64,000 bases of DNA from Acidimicrobiia bacterium (GTDB lineage Bacteria; Actinomycetota; Acidimicrobiia; Acidimicrobiales; SKKL01), in contig JBAYRL010000001.1 of the NCBI GenBank assembly GCA_041676705.1, positions 646,289 through 710,288 of the forward strand, in the 5' to 3' direction. Within the stretch, counting starts at the first letter, position 1, and every line of letters starts with the position of its first letter. This document shows positions 34,908-43,926 of the stretch, one piece after another. Under the pieces are notes generated by a model. The model was not told where the DNA came from. It saw nothing but the letters and a program-made list of their open reading frames with translations, and made no database searches. Position numbers and translations under genes: made by a program.

Positions 34908-35792
34908 ATGTCCGCACTGGCGACGTTCAACCTAACCAAACGTTTCGGTCGTACTGAAGCTCTGAGAGGCGTTGACCTAGAGGTTGAGAGCGGCGAGGTT
35001 TATGGACTGCTCGGACCAAATGGTGCTGGTAAGTCAACCGCCATCCGAATTTTGCTTGACGAGATTCGTGCCACCTCCGGACATGCCGAGATATTTGGTC
35101 TAGATACCCGCCAAGATACTGTGGAGATACATCGCCGTCTTGGCTATTTGCCGAGCGATTTGGCTCTGTATCCCAAGCTCACCGGCGCTGAAACACTGCG
35201 GCTTTTTGCCCGAATCCGAGGGGAGGTTCCTTGGGGAAATGTCGAGATTTTAGCGAAACGTTTCAAAGCCGATCTACATCGCCGGAACGCCGAGCTTTCT
35301 TCCGGTAACCGCCAAAAAATTGGGATTATTGCCGCGTTCATGCATCAGCCCGAGCTGTTGATTTTAGATGAACCAATTGCGGGCTTAGATCCGCTGATGC
35401 AAAACGAGTTTCATCAGCTAATTGGGGAAACCGTCGCCGAGGGTCGCACCGTTTTTCTATCCAGTCACACCCTCTCCGAGGTGCAACGAGTAGCGCACCG
35501 AGTAGGAATCATTCGCAATGGCGCACTGGTCTCGGTACAAAACGTAACCGAATTGCGTTCGATTCGACGAGTGGAACTGGTCTTCAACCAAGTCGTCGAA
35601 GCCGCTGATTTCACCGCTATCACCGGTGTCAGTGACGTGGTGACGCATCACAATACCGTGACTATGAATTTCACCGGAGAGATCGGCATGCTACTTGAAG
35701 CGGTGCCATCTGATTATCGACTGGTTGATATCATGTCGCAAGAGGCCGACCTCGAAGACGTGTTTTTGGCCTATTACCGGGATCCAACATGA
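34908..35792 (+). CDS. ABC transporter ATP-binding protein
   Basis: A 294-residue ABC ATPase. Walker A is GPNGAGKST, the signature is a variant (LSSGNRQKIG), Walker B is LLILDEPIAGLDP and the switch histidine is in SSHTLSEV. The C-terminal 80 residues form the extra domain common in ABC-2 exporters. The ATG at 34908 is preceded in frame by a TTG two codons earlier. It is coupled by ATGA to the permease gene. Similar pairs export drugs, lipids or antibiotics; substrate unknown. Confidence 0.93.
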   Translation: MSALATFNLTKRFGRTEALRGVDLEVESGEVYGLLGPNGAGKSTAIRILLDEIRATSGHAEIFGLDTRQDTVEIHRRLGYLPSDLALYPKLTGAETLRLFARIRGEVPWGNVEILAKRFKADLHRRNAELSSGNRQKIGIIAAFMHQPELLILDEPIAGLDPLMQNEFHQLIGETVAEGRTVFLSSHTLSEVQRVAHRVGIIRNGALVSVQNVTELRSIRRVELVFNQVVEAADFTAITGVSDVVTHHNTVTMNFTGEIGMLLEAVPSDYRLVDIMSQEADLEDVFLAYYRDPT

Positions 35793-37441
35793 AAACCTGG
35801 CCGATCGTCACCCACGATTTGGCCCGTGCCAAATGGGCAATATTGGGTGTGGTAGTGGGCGTCGGTTCGATGGTTGTTCTAGCGGTAGGAATGTTCTCGG
35901 TCATGGACACCACGGTCTATGACGACCTGCCCGACTACCTTCGTTCACTGCTGGGCATCCCCGACGGTGCCAGTGCCGCAATTTTGGCATACAACGCCAC
36001 CCTGACGACGGTGGGCGCCGCCACCGTGGCCGGGTTGGCAATTGGTCTTGGCACTAGAAGCGTAGCCAGCGAAGAAGCCGACCGAACCTTGCAATGGCTG
36101 CTTAGCTTGCCAATCTCTCGCAGCCAACTGGGCCTGGCGAAAGCCGCGGCAGTGACGTTTGCGGCAGTTTTTTCCACGTTGGCAATTTGGTTGATCGCCG
36201 AGGTGGGGCATTTACCTTTCGACGTTGAGATGGGAAGAGCCCACTTGGGGGCGTTAATGCTTGGAATTGGTGCCCATGCCTGGCTATACGGGGCTCTCGC
36301 GTTTGCCATTGGTGCCTTCAGCGGCAACAAGGCCGCGGCTCTCGCTATTAGCTCCACCTTGTTGGCAATTGGTTGGCTACTGTCAGGATTGTTGCCGCTT
36401 TGGACGGAAACCCAAACTTTGGTGAGGCTGGTGCCTTGGCATTGGTACGCCGGGAACAGCCCACTACAAAACGGGCTTGACGGTGGCTATTTTGCGCTAA
36501 CCGTAGCTGTCGCACTGGCATTCATAGCTATTGGCAGCTATGGCCTGGCTCGCCGTGACCTCAACTTTGTGCCGCCACGACTCTTCCAAAAAGAATCGTC
36601 ACAATCTAAACCACATGCTGCCAAAACGTCCTCGGCGCCAACCCCGAGGGGTAAAACCAACTTAGGTCTCTTTCAGCTGATCTTTAACCAAACCAGAATT
36701 CTGGCCGCCAGTTTGGGCGCTGGCATGTTGGTGTTCTTGGCTCTAATGGGGCCGCTATATAACTCGATGAAAGACCAGCTAGCCGATAGTTTCGCCACCC
36801 TACCGCCCGAGCTACTCAAAATCTGGGACGCTCCTGATATGACCACGCCCGAAGGATTCCTGTGGGGCGAAGGGATGGGCATGGTAGCCCCGGTTGTGGT
36901 GGTGGTTTTGGCAGCCGGTATCGCCTCCAAACTCTTAGGCGACGAACATTCAGGGCGTCTTGGTTTACTGCTCTCAACTCCCCTTCAGCGAACCCAGATA
37001 TTCTCTATCTACTTGCTAACTATGTTGCTTCAACTGACCTGGCTAGCATTGGCCACCGGCGTCGGCCTTTTCATTGGCGCCACGGTGGGTGGCCTAGGCA
37101 TCGCCATTTCCCAGATCGTCGGAGCTTCAGTGCACCTGTGGGCGCTCGGGGTTTTCATGGGGGCCACCATTGCTACAGCTAGTGCGCTTAGCCATAGTCG
37201 TAGTGCCGCTTCGGTTACCGCGGCGGTGGTGGGCTTAGGTGGTTATTTACTGCATGTCACCCTGTCGCTCAGCGAAAGCACCGCCAGCTGGGCGCGAATT
37301 TCACCGTTCTACTATTACTCTTCGTCTTCACCGCTGATGCATGGCAGCAATTTCGGCCATTTAGCCATTCTCTTGATACCGGCCACTGCACTATTCGTTT
37401 TTGCTCTCGTGGCTTATCCCAGGCGCGACCTGCGGGTTTAG
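35789..37441 (+). CDS. ABC-2 type exporter permease (fused two-half form)
   Basis: A 550-residue integral membrane protein with roughly twelve hydrophobic segments in two similar halves (about 20-250 and 295-545), joined by a polar stretch around 265-285. Each half has the ABC-2 pattern of a large loop after the first helix. Such fused permeases need only one ATPase partner, supplied by the upstream gene. Its stop overlaps the stop of the convergent dehydrogenase by four bases. Confidence 0.88.
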   Translation: MKTWPIVTHDLARAKWAILGVVVGVGSMVVLAVGMFSVMDTTVYDDLPDYLRSLLGIPDGASAAILAYNATLTTVGAATVAGLAIGLGTRSVASEEADRTLQWLLSLPISRSQLGLAKAAAVTFAAVFSTLAIWLIAEVGHLPFDVEMGRAHLGALMLGIGAHAWLYGALAFAIGAFSGNKAAALAISSTLLAIGWLLSGLLPLWTETQTLVRLVPWHWYAGNSPLQNGLDGGYFALTVAVALAFIAIGSYGLARRDLNFVPPRLFQKESSQSKPHAAKTSSAPTPRGKTNLGLFQLIFNQTRILAASLGAGMLVFLALMGPLYNSMKDQLADSFATLPPELLKIWDAPDMTTPEGFLWGEGMGMVAPVVVVVLAAGIASKLLGDEHSGRLGLLLSTPLQRTQIFSIYLLTMLLQLTWLALATGVGLFIGATVGGLGIAISQIVGASVHLWALGVFMGATIATASALSHSRSAASVTAAVVGLGGYLLHVTLSLSESTASWARISPFYYYSSSSPLMHGSNFGHLAILLIPATALFVFALVAYPRRDLRV

Positions 37442-38910
37442 GCCACACCGATGTATTTGGTTTCCAGGTATTCGTAAATCCCTTGAAAACCGCCTTCTCG
37501 ACCGAGTCCCGACTGCTTAATCCCACCAAAAGGTGCTGCCGGGTCGGAAATCACTCCACGGTTCAAGCCCACCATCCCAGCTTCGATGGCCTCACAAACT
37601 CGTAAACCCCGGCGCAGCCCCTCGGTGTAGACGTAGGCAATCAGGCCATACTCGGTGTCATTGGCCATCTCTATTGCTTCGTCTTCGTTAGCGAAAGTCC
37701 GTATCGCAGCTACCGGAGCAAAGATCTCGTCACGGTTCAATTTGGTGTCGGCACCAACATTGCTGATCACGGTTGGCTCAAAGAACCAGCCCGGGCCAGG
37801 GAGCGAACGACCACCCAAATGTAGGGTGGCCCCATCATGTTGTGCTTCGGCCATCCATTCAGAAACCCGAGACTGCGCCTCGTGGTCAATCAGGGGGCCA
37901 AGTTCAACCCCGTCTTCAAAACCCGAGCCCACCTGCACCGCAGCCATAGCAGCACTTAGCCGATCGATAAATTCATCGACCACGGCCTCATGAACCAAGA
38001 AACGATTGGCCGAGGTGCAGGCCTCACCCCCGTTCCGCAATTTGGCCACCATGGCCCCCTCGACCGCGGCCGAAAGATTGGCGTCATCAAAGACAACAAA
38101 GGGAGCGTTGCCACCTAGTTCCATTGAAACTCGCAATACCTGCGACGAAGCCTCGGCCAACAGGCCTCGACCAACTGCTGTAGAGCCGGTAAAGGAAAGC
38201 TTGCGCAGTCGTGGATCGTGAATTAGAGGGGTGGTGGTTGCACTAGCCTGGCTGGTTGGCAATACCGACAAACTGCCAACCGGGGCACCTGCTTCTTCCA
38301 TAATTTTGGCGAGTGCCAACATAGTTAGCGGTGTTGCAGAAGCGGGTTTAACAATACTTGTACAGCCAGCTGCAAAAGCAGGGGCGATTTTGCGGGCACC
38401 CATGGCGATTGGGAAATTCCAAGGCGTAATGAACAGCGAAGGACCGACCGGTTTGTGCATCACCAAAATACGCCCGTTACCTGCTGGCGATTGGCGATAA
38501 TCACCACCAAAACGAACTGCCTCTTCCGAGAACCACCGGAAGAATTCGGCGGCATAGGCCACTTCACTTCGGCTTTCCGCCAAGGGTTTGCCCATTTCAA
38601 GTGTGATGATGTGTGCCAATTCCTCTTGGCGGGCCATCAAAAGGTCGAAGGTTCGCCGCAAAATTTCAGCTCGTTGCCTGGTGGCTAGGCCAGCGAATTC
38701 TTCTTGGAAGGCATCCGCCACCCCTAGGGCCGTTTCGAACTCACTGGGCTCAACATCGCTGACCTCGCCAATCACGGCGGCAGTAGCCGGGTTCTCGACA
38801 GGCATTCGTCGCTTCGCTTCGAACCACTCTCCACCGAGGAAGGCCCTGGTGGGAGTATTTGCCAGCACTGCTCGGGTGTCTTCGTTCAAACCTGCCAGAT
38901 CAATTGCCAC
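37438..38910 (-). CDS. gabD: NAD(P)-dependent succinate-semialdehyde dehydrogenase
   Basis: Aldehyde dehydrogenase of 490 residues. Landmarks are FITPWNFPIAM, FTGSTAVGRGL, the catalytic glutamate in MELGGNAP and the catalytic cysteine in GEACTSANR, with VGLNRG and PFGGIKQSGLGREGG near the end. These patterns are closest to succinate-semialdehyde dehydrogenases, which feed GABA or 4-hydroxybutyrate carbon into the TCA cycle. The exact substrate could differ. GTG start at 38910 with AGGAA upstream. Confidence 0.9.
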   Translation of the reverse strand: MAIDLAGLNEDTRAVLANTPTRAFLGGEWFEAKRRMPVENPATAAVIGEVSDVEPSEFETALGVADAFQEEFAGLATRQRAEILRRTFDLLMARQEELAHIITLEMGKPLAESRSEVAYAAEFFRWFSEEAVRFGGDYRQSPAGNGRILVMHKPVGPSLFITPWNFPIAMGARKIAPAFAAGCTSIVKPASATPLTMLALAKIMEEAGAPVGSLSVLPTSQASATTTPLIHDPRLRKLSFTGSTAVGRGLLAEASSQVLRVSMELGGNAPFVVFDDANLSAAVEGAMVAKLRNGGEACTSANRFLVHEAVVDEFIDRLSAAMAAVQVGSGFEDGVELGPLIDHEAQSRVSEWMAEAQHDGATLHLGGRSLPGPGWFFEPTVISNVGADTKLNRDEIFAPVAAIRTFANEDEAIEMANDTEYGLIAYVYTEGLRRGLRVCEAIEAGMVGLNRGVISDPAAPFGGIKQSGLGREGGFQGIYEYLETKYIGVA

Positions 38911-38971
38911 TTGAGGTTCCTACCTTTCGCTACCTTCCGTTATACCCAGGCAATACCACGCTGCGACGCCG

Positions 38972-39700
38972 CTATAGATCGACTACTTCGAAGGTGACCG
39001 CATGTTCAACGCCGAGGCGCGGCCCGTCAGCTTCAGCCCGAGCGGTTAGAAACATGTCGGCTGGAGGCCACGAACTACCTAAGCCCGCCATGTATTGTGC
39101 GTGGGCTTCAAGGGACTCAATACCTTTTGGCAGGTAGCCGGTAATGTCGACAGCGTGGGTGGCTAAGGGTGATGAAGCTAAAGCCACACGGCGCACACCG
39201 GACCAAGGCTCGAAACCTTCATCGATTAGCTCGGGGAAAATCCAACGATTAGCGGCATCACGAGCGGCATCGAGCACGGCCAAGCCAACGTGTCGGTGAT
39301 CGGCCATGTTGAATCCACCGCCGCCGGGCCAGGTGGCGTGGCGGTTACCGGTTAACACCAAATCAGGTTGATGTATCCGAATGCAGCGCGCCAGATCACG
39401 GCGCAGGTCGAGCGAATACTCCACTACCCCATCGCGATAACCCAGAAACTCAACCGAGGTGACGCCGACCACCGCCGCACTAGCTCGTTGCTCAGCCTCT
39501 CGAATGGGTTTACATTCCTCTGGGGTCAGCCCATCAATGCCGGCCTCGCCCGAAGTAACCAACACGTAATTGACGGTTTTGCCTTCTTCGGTCCACCTGG
39601 CGATCGCCGAAGCAGAACCAAACTCCAGATCATCGGGGTGGGCCACGATGGCTAGCACCGACGAGAAATCAGTAGGAAATGGTTTTAGGTCAGGTTCCAC
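38972..39700 (-). CDS. PIG-L family deacetylase
   Basis: A 242-residue zinc-dependent deacetylase of the LmbE/PIG-L fold. AIVAHPDDLEFG carries the metal ligands His, Asp and Asp; NMADHRHVGLAVLDA supplies the third ligand. Actinobacterial members act on GlcNAc-inositol (MshB), mycothiol conjugates (Mca) or other amides; this one cannot be placed further. GTG start at 39700 with GGAGG six bases upstream. It lies between an MFS transporter and gabD on the same strand. Confidence 0.9.
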   Translation of the reverse strand: MEPDLKPFPTDFSSVLAIVAHPDDLEFGSASAIARWTEEGKTVNYVLVTSGEAGIDGLTPEECKPIREAEQRASAAVVGVTSVEFLGYRDGVVEYSLDLRRDLARCIRIHQPDLVLTGNRHATWPGGGGFNMADHRHVGLAVLDAARDAANRWIFPELIDEGFEPWSGVRRVALASSPLATHAVDITGYLPKGIESLEAHAQYMAGLGSSWPPADMFLTARAEADGPRLGVEHAVTFEVVDL

Positions 39701-39716
39701 GCAAGCCTCCTGTGCT

Positions 39717-41039
39717 TTAGCTTGAGGCTAGCGCCACACCTCGTAATTTATTGGCCATACGAAAGACCACCGGCACCATGGCCAAAGCCAAGAAACCGCC
39801 CGCAAGGCCCAAAGCTGCATAGTTAGACAAGCTCATAACCACCCCAGAAACCAAGCCTCCGCTAGCTCCGGCTAAGGCAATGGCAACATCAACCGAACTT
39901 TGTTTCTTGGCTCGAGTGGCCAAAGGTACGTTGTCGGTGATGATGGCGGTACCCGAAACCACACCGAAGTTCCAACCTAAGCCCAACAAGAATAAGGCGA
40001 AGGCAATCAAGGGCACTGATTCGGCCGGGGCGAGAGCGGCCACAATGCCCGAGACCAAGAGGGTCACACCCGAAGCTACCGCCATCGTTGTCCGCCCTAG
40101 TCGGTCGGTTAGTCGTCCTGAGATTGGCGAAGGTAAGTACATGCCCGCCACATGAAGCGCTATTACGAGACCGGTTGCACTAGTGGCGTGACCATGATCT
40201 TTCATGTGCACAGGGGTCATGGTCATTATCGCCACCATCACCAGTTGTGACAGCACTAGCACCATTGCACCAACAAAAAGGCCGTGGCGAATAGAAGGAT
40301 CGACGATGGGCTCACCATTATCGTCAAGGCCAGAATCAGAAGCGCTGGTACTGACGCTTGGAACCTCCAAGCGAGTTTCACCAGCTGCGGCTAACTCTTT
40401 CGCCCGTAACAATGGGTCGGGCTTTAAGAACATGCCAATAACGGCCGCTGCGGCCCCGTAGGCGAATCCCGACAGGATAAAAGGACCAGCGTATTTAGGG
40501 ATACCGATTAGCTCGGCCACCCCTTGCATGGGTGAAGCCAGGTTGGGCCCAACCACGCCGCCCAAGGTGGTAACAACCAAGACGGTGGAAATAGCTTGCG
40601 CACGATAATTAGGCGTAGCGAGGTCGGCACCTGAGTATCGAGCCTGAAGGTTGGTGGCGGTGCCTGAACCGTAGATGAAGAGCGACATGAACAACAGCAC
40701 GGGATTGTCGAGAATGGCCGAGAAAACCACGGCCGCACTACCGAGAGCGCCGAGCGCATAACCGGTTGCCAAACCGGGGCGTCGGCCTCGTTTCCCTGAA
40801 ATTCGGCCAATCAAAACGGCGGCCGCCGCACTGCCGCCGGTGAACAGCGCACTTGGGATACCAGCCAAAGTGGTGGTGCCTAGCATTTCTTCAGCTAGGA
40901 GTGCACCTACAGTCACACCCGCAGCTATACCGGCACCAGAAAATATTTGGGCCGCAACTAAAACCCGCAGAACATTACGCTGCTCATTGGGGACGGGAGA
41001 AGCGGCGTCGGCCGCTTCAGGCGAAGGGGTAAAGAGCAC
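39717..41039 (-). CDS. MFS transporter
   Basis: Major facilitator of about 440 residues with twelve hydrophobic segments and the loop motif GRISGKRGRRPGL after the second helix, repeated in weaker form (GRLTDRLGRTT) in the second half. A 40-residue polar loop (around GLDDNGEPIVD) links the halves. Probably a drug or small-molecule exporter. The start is uncertain: GTG at 41039 avoids the rsfS gene, while a TTG at 41084 would overlap its end by 40 bases; neither has a clear ribosome binding site. Confidence 0.88.
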   Translation of the reverse strand: MLFTPSPEAADAASPVPNEQRNVLRVLVAAQIFSGAGIAAGVTVGALLAEEMLGTTTLAGIPSALFTGGSAAAAVLIGRISGKRGRRPGLATGYALGALGSAAVVFSAILDNPVLLFMSLFIYGSGTATNLQARYSGADLATPNYRAQAISTVLVVTTLGGVVGPNLASPMQGVAELIGIPKYAGPFILSGFAYGAAAAVIGMFLKPDPLLRAKELAAAGETRLEVPSVSTSASDSGLDDNGEPIVDPSIRHGLFVGAMVLVLSQLVMVAIMTMTPVHMKDHGHATSATGLVIALHVAGMYLPSPISGRLTDRLGRTTMAVASGVTLLVSGIVAALAPAESVPLIAFALFLLGLGWNFGVVSGTAIITDNVPLATRAKKQSSVDVAIALAGASGGLVSGVVMSLSNYAALGLAGGFLALAMVPVVFRMANKLRGVALASS

Positions 41040-41044
41040 CTTGG

Positions 41045-41449
41045 CTAACCGTTCGAGGCGGCCTTTGGAATGCTTGAATCCCAAGGAATTCTAGGGACGT
41101 CAGACCATAGGTGCTCAAGATCGTAGAAGCGACGCGACGCTTCTAGGAACACATGCACCACAAAGTCGCCGTAGTCCATTAGCACCCATTCAAGTTTGTC
41201 GAGCCCTTCGACCTTCTGAGGCTTCGGGCCACCCGCCTCGCCGATGGCCCGTTCAATTTCATTGACCAACGTTCGTACTAAACGGTCATTGGTGGCGCTG
41301 GTGATCACAAAAGCGTCGAGGATGGCTAGAACATCGCCAACCGCCAAGATTTGTGGGTCGAGCCCACCTTTGGCCTCAGCAGTTTGTGCGGCCAGCTTGG
41401 CCCATTCAATGGGGTCGGTTGTCGTGTCGATCGGTTGCTTCGTGTTAAT
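41045..41449 (-). CDS. rsfS: Ribosomal silencing factor RsfS, non-standard start
   Basis: Binds ribosomal protein L14 and blocks subunit joining when nutrients are low. The core (AVGDVLAILDAFVITSATN, DKLEWVLMDYGDFVVHVF, YDLEHLWSD) is unmistakable. Homologous-looking sequence (IEWAKLAAQTAEAKGGLDPQ) continues upstream of the first usual start (TTG 41347), but no ATG, GTG or TTG occurs before the in-frame stop at 41453-41455. The only candidates are two adjacent ATT codons (41452 or 41449) with AAAGG 5-8 bases upstream. An ATG at 41456 is in another frame, so a 1-base error is the alternative. It is last in the nadD-lytR-rsfS order. Confidence 0.85.
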   Translation of the reverse strand: MNTKQPIDTTTDPIEWAKLAAQTAEAKGGLDPQILAVGDVLAILDAFVITSATNDRLVRTLVNEIERAIGEAGGPKPQKVEGLDKLEWVLMDYGDFVVHVFLEASRRFYDLEHLWSDVPRIPWDSSIPKAASNG

Positions 41450-41608
41450 AATTCATGCCTTTGCAGTTGATGTCGTTGGTAGTTCTAATTGTCGTGCAAG
41501 CAGCGCCATTTGGCTAGGACGTTTCGGTGGAGCCTAACGCCATGTCGCCGCAATGGTAGCTATATCGCCCACGATGCTGTGGTCTTGCGATGCTACGACC
41601 CGGCAGTG

Positions 41609-42979
41609 TTAAGACCTGGCGTCGGAACCGATAAGCACGACTACTTCACTATTTTCATCCATGTCTTCTAGCTTGACCGCAGTACCAAACCCCAAAGTTT
41701 CTTGCAGGGTTTCCACATATGGCCGCCACGATTCCTCGGCATACATAATTTCTGTGGTCGTAAAATCAAAGTTTTCAGCGTTTCCAATCATTGAAACCTG
41801 ACCGCCGACTTCAATGGCCAGCCTTGCCACCAGAGGAATCATGCTTTGGTCACCCGAACCATCGAGTACCTTCACCAACGGTCGAGTATTGGTGGCGTAA
41901 CCGGCTGGGAAGGGAATAATTCTTGGTACCAAGCGGGCCATCTGATCGTGGTCCAAACGGAAAAAAGTTAGCTCACCGGGTTCGGTTGAAGGCGAGCCGT
42001 TCGAAGGATGATTAGCGTCAACAATCAGCGGTGCTTGAACAACGGTGTGATCGCCAGCACCAAGTTGCGACATAAAGCGCCGCACCAAAAGATCGGCGTC
42101 ATTCACGGCTTCATTCGGCTGATCATCAGACAGATTGTTGCCGTTTTGTTCATCGGCCGAGCTAGCCGATGGTAACGGTCCCAGGCTCAAGATATCGGTT
42201 TGCTCGTTACCGAAATCGAATTCGCCCAGCACCGACGGATTCACGGCCAAAGCCGATAGCCAGGCGTTCCAAACCAGCTCTTGGCGCAGCAGCCGGTTTA
42301 AATGGTTTTCATTCTCATCTAAATGCGCAGCGTAAGCCGGTACGTCAGCGGGCTCTAAGGTAACTTCCCCCGGTGCATAAATAACCTGATGATCGGCGTC
42401 ATGCAAGGTATCTGGGTTTACCACCTCTAGGGGGCCCGTGGCGGCAATAAGCTCGGTCCATTCGGTCGCGCTGATGGCCACTGCCCGTTCAATCCCTAGA
42501 TGTAAGGCCCATTCCGTAACCGACCGAGCCGCATCAAGTCCGCTAAAGGCATAGGCCGCCTGAATGGGCATTTCGCCGACCTCGGGAATGTCGCCGGTTA
42601 ATAAGGTTGGCAGCAACAACACGCTCCCACCCGGAGATTCAAAGGTGGGCAAGGTTAACAATGCCGCGCCTACTACCGTTTCCGTGGGGTCAAGTTGCAG
42701 CACCAACAAAGTAGGTGAAGGTGGAACCATGGCCTGATAGAGCGGTTGGCTGGGGTCAAGTACCGGGTTCAATAATTCGCCATCGCGACTGTTAAGCAGT
42801 GTTCGTAAACCCACCAAACCAAGCACTGGTATTAAGAGGCCCAACACCACTAAAGAGACACCATAAACGGTGAAGCTCACTCGCCGTTCGCGCTGGTGTC
42901 TCTGGCGTTGCGCACCGAGGCGTTCACGACGACTTGGCGCTGTATCAGGTGCCGACGAAGCGCCGGTTACATTTCCCAA
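41609..42979 (-). CDS. LytR/CpsA/Psr-like membrane-anchored protein with LytR C-terminal domain
   Basis: A 456-residue protein: a basic cytoplasmic N terminus of about 33 residues, one membrane segment (VYGVSLVVLGLLIPVLGLVG), then an external region. The middle part resembles the LCP family that ligates polymers to peptidoglycan, though the classic arginine motifs are not clear to me. The C-terminal 90 residues (PLVKVLDGSGDQ...) fit the LytR_C domain. Position between nadD and rsfS matches the actinobacterial gene order. TTG start at 42979, four bases after nadD. Enzymatic activity is uncertain. Confidence 0.8.
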   Translation of the reverse strand: MGNVTGASSAPDTAPSRRERLGAQRQRHQRERRVSFTVYGVSLVVLGLLIPVLGLVGLRTLLNSRDGELLNPVLDPSQPLYQAMVPPSPTLLVLQLDPTETVVGAALLTLPTFESPGGSVLLLPTLLTGDIPEVGEMPIQAAYAFSGLDAARSVTEWALHLGIERAVAISATEWTELIAATGPLEVVNPDTLHDADHQVIYAPGEVTLEPADVPAYAAHLDENENHLNRLLRQELVWNAWLSALAVNPSVLGEFDFGNEQTDILSLGPLPSASSADEQNGNNLSDDQPNEAVNDADLLVRRFMSQLGAGDHTVVQAPLIVDANHPSNGSPSTEPGELTFFRLDHDQMARLVPRIIPFPAGYATNTRPLVKVLDGSGDQSMIPLVARLAIEVGGQVSMIGNAENFDFTTTEIMYAEESWRPYVETLQETLGFGTAVKLEDMDENSEVVVLIGSDARS

Positions 42980-42983
42980 AACG

Positions 42984-43607
42984 TTATTTCACCCGAGCCA
43001 AGGGCGAAACTGGTTCGTCACTGTATAAACCTCGAGCATAAATAGTTGAGATTACCGATCGAGGTAACAGGTAATCCAGGGGTCGCCCGTCAGCAACCCG
43101 GGCCCGCACATCGGTACTAGACACCTCAAGCAAAGGCACATCTACAACCTGATAGCGATAACCCTCGGGGGGTCGGGCCCCTTGGGTGCCCGGTCGTTCT
43201 ACCAGAATGATCTCCGCCATTTCACGCAAGGTATCGGTGTGTTCCCAACTGGCAATACCCTCAGCCGCATCGCTACCCAAAACAAGGAATAGCTCCCGGC
43301 TGGGGTCTTCTTGGGTCAGTTGTTGCAGAGTATCGGCGGTGTAGGAGCGGCCTCCTCGACGGATTTCAATGTCGGACGCTTCTAAACCAGCCACCCCTTC
43401 AACGGCGGCTTGCACCATTGCAAAACGCTCGGGGGCTGGGGTTATGTCGCGCGAACCAAGCTTCTGCCAGGGCTCGTTTGCCACAACTAGCAACACACGA
43501 TCGAGGTGTGCCCCATGGCGAGCATTCACCGCGGCCACCAAATGACCCACATGAGGAGGGTCGAAGGTGCCGCCAAAGATTCCTAACCGCTCGCCGCGTT
43601 GTTTCAC
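42984..43607 (-). CDS. nadD: Nicotinate-nucleotide adenylyltransferase
   Basis: Makes nicotinate adenine dinucleotide in NAD synthesis. The 207 residues start with the nucleotidyltransferase motif GIFGGTFDPPHVGHLVAA and include LVLGSDAAEGIASWEH and, near the end, SSTDVRARVADGRPLDYLLP with the ISSTxxR-type motif. ATG at 43607. It leads the nadD-lytR-rsfS group. Confidence 0.95.
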   Translation of the reverse strand: MKQRGERLGIFGGTFDPPHVGHLVAAVNARHGAHLDRVLLVVANEPWQKLGSRDITPAPERFAMVQAAVEGVAGLEASDIEIRRGGRSYTADTLQQLTQEDPSRELFLVLGSDAAEGIASWEHTDTLREMAEIILVERPGTQGARPPEGYRYQVVDVPLLEVSSTDVRARVADGRPLDYLLPRSVISTIYARGLYSDEPVSPLARVK

Positions 43608-43926
43608 CGCACCGAGCCTAGATGGTCTATGACTCCCTTAGCACACCAAAACATGATATGCTTGAAATTTCGTCAGAAACCCGCTTAACCCAGCCACAAC
43701 TTCTAGCGTTTGCATTCTCATTGACCGATTTGTGGGCTAGCTGCAATTCGCCACTACCGATTGGGCACCACAAAAGCCCGCGAGTGACACAAGTCACCCA
43801 CAAGGTGGGAACGAAATCGACATGAATTGCGTTGTACTACTTGCAGGCTATCCCACCAAGAAGTCCGTTCCACCTCTTCCAACAAAATAGGGACGTTCGT
43901 CATCGCCTCTATTGGAGATAAAGCTA
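43608..43926. other. Divergent intergenic region between nadD and the sigma factor gene
   Basis: About 320 bases without a gene. It contains an ECF-type promoter match at 43808-43833, a small inverted repeat TGAC-N4-GTCA near 43790, and the sigma gene's GGAG ribosome binding site at 43914-43917. The predicted transcript would have a leader of nearly 90 bases. No nadD promoter stands out. Confidence 0.5.
43808..43833 (+). promoter_or_regulatory. ECF-sigma type promoter upstream of the sigma factor gene
   Basis: GGAAC (43808-43812, as GGGAAC) and CGTT (43830-43833) are separated by 17 bases, the spacing and sequence used by actinobacterial stress ECF sigma factors such as SigE, SigH and SigR. 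In mycobacteria sigB is transcribed from such a promoter. Placement about 90 bases before the sigma ORF suits this use. Confidence 0.6.
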
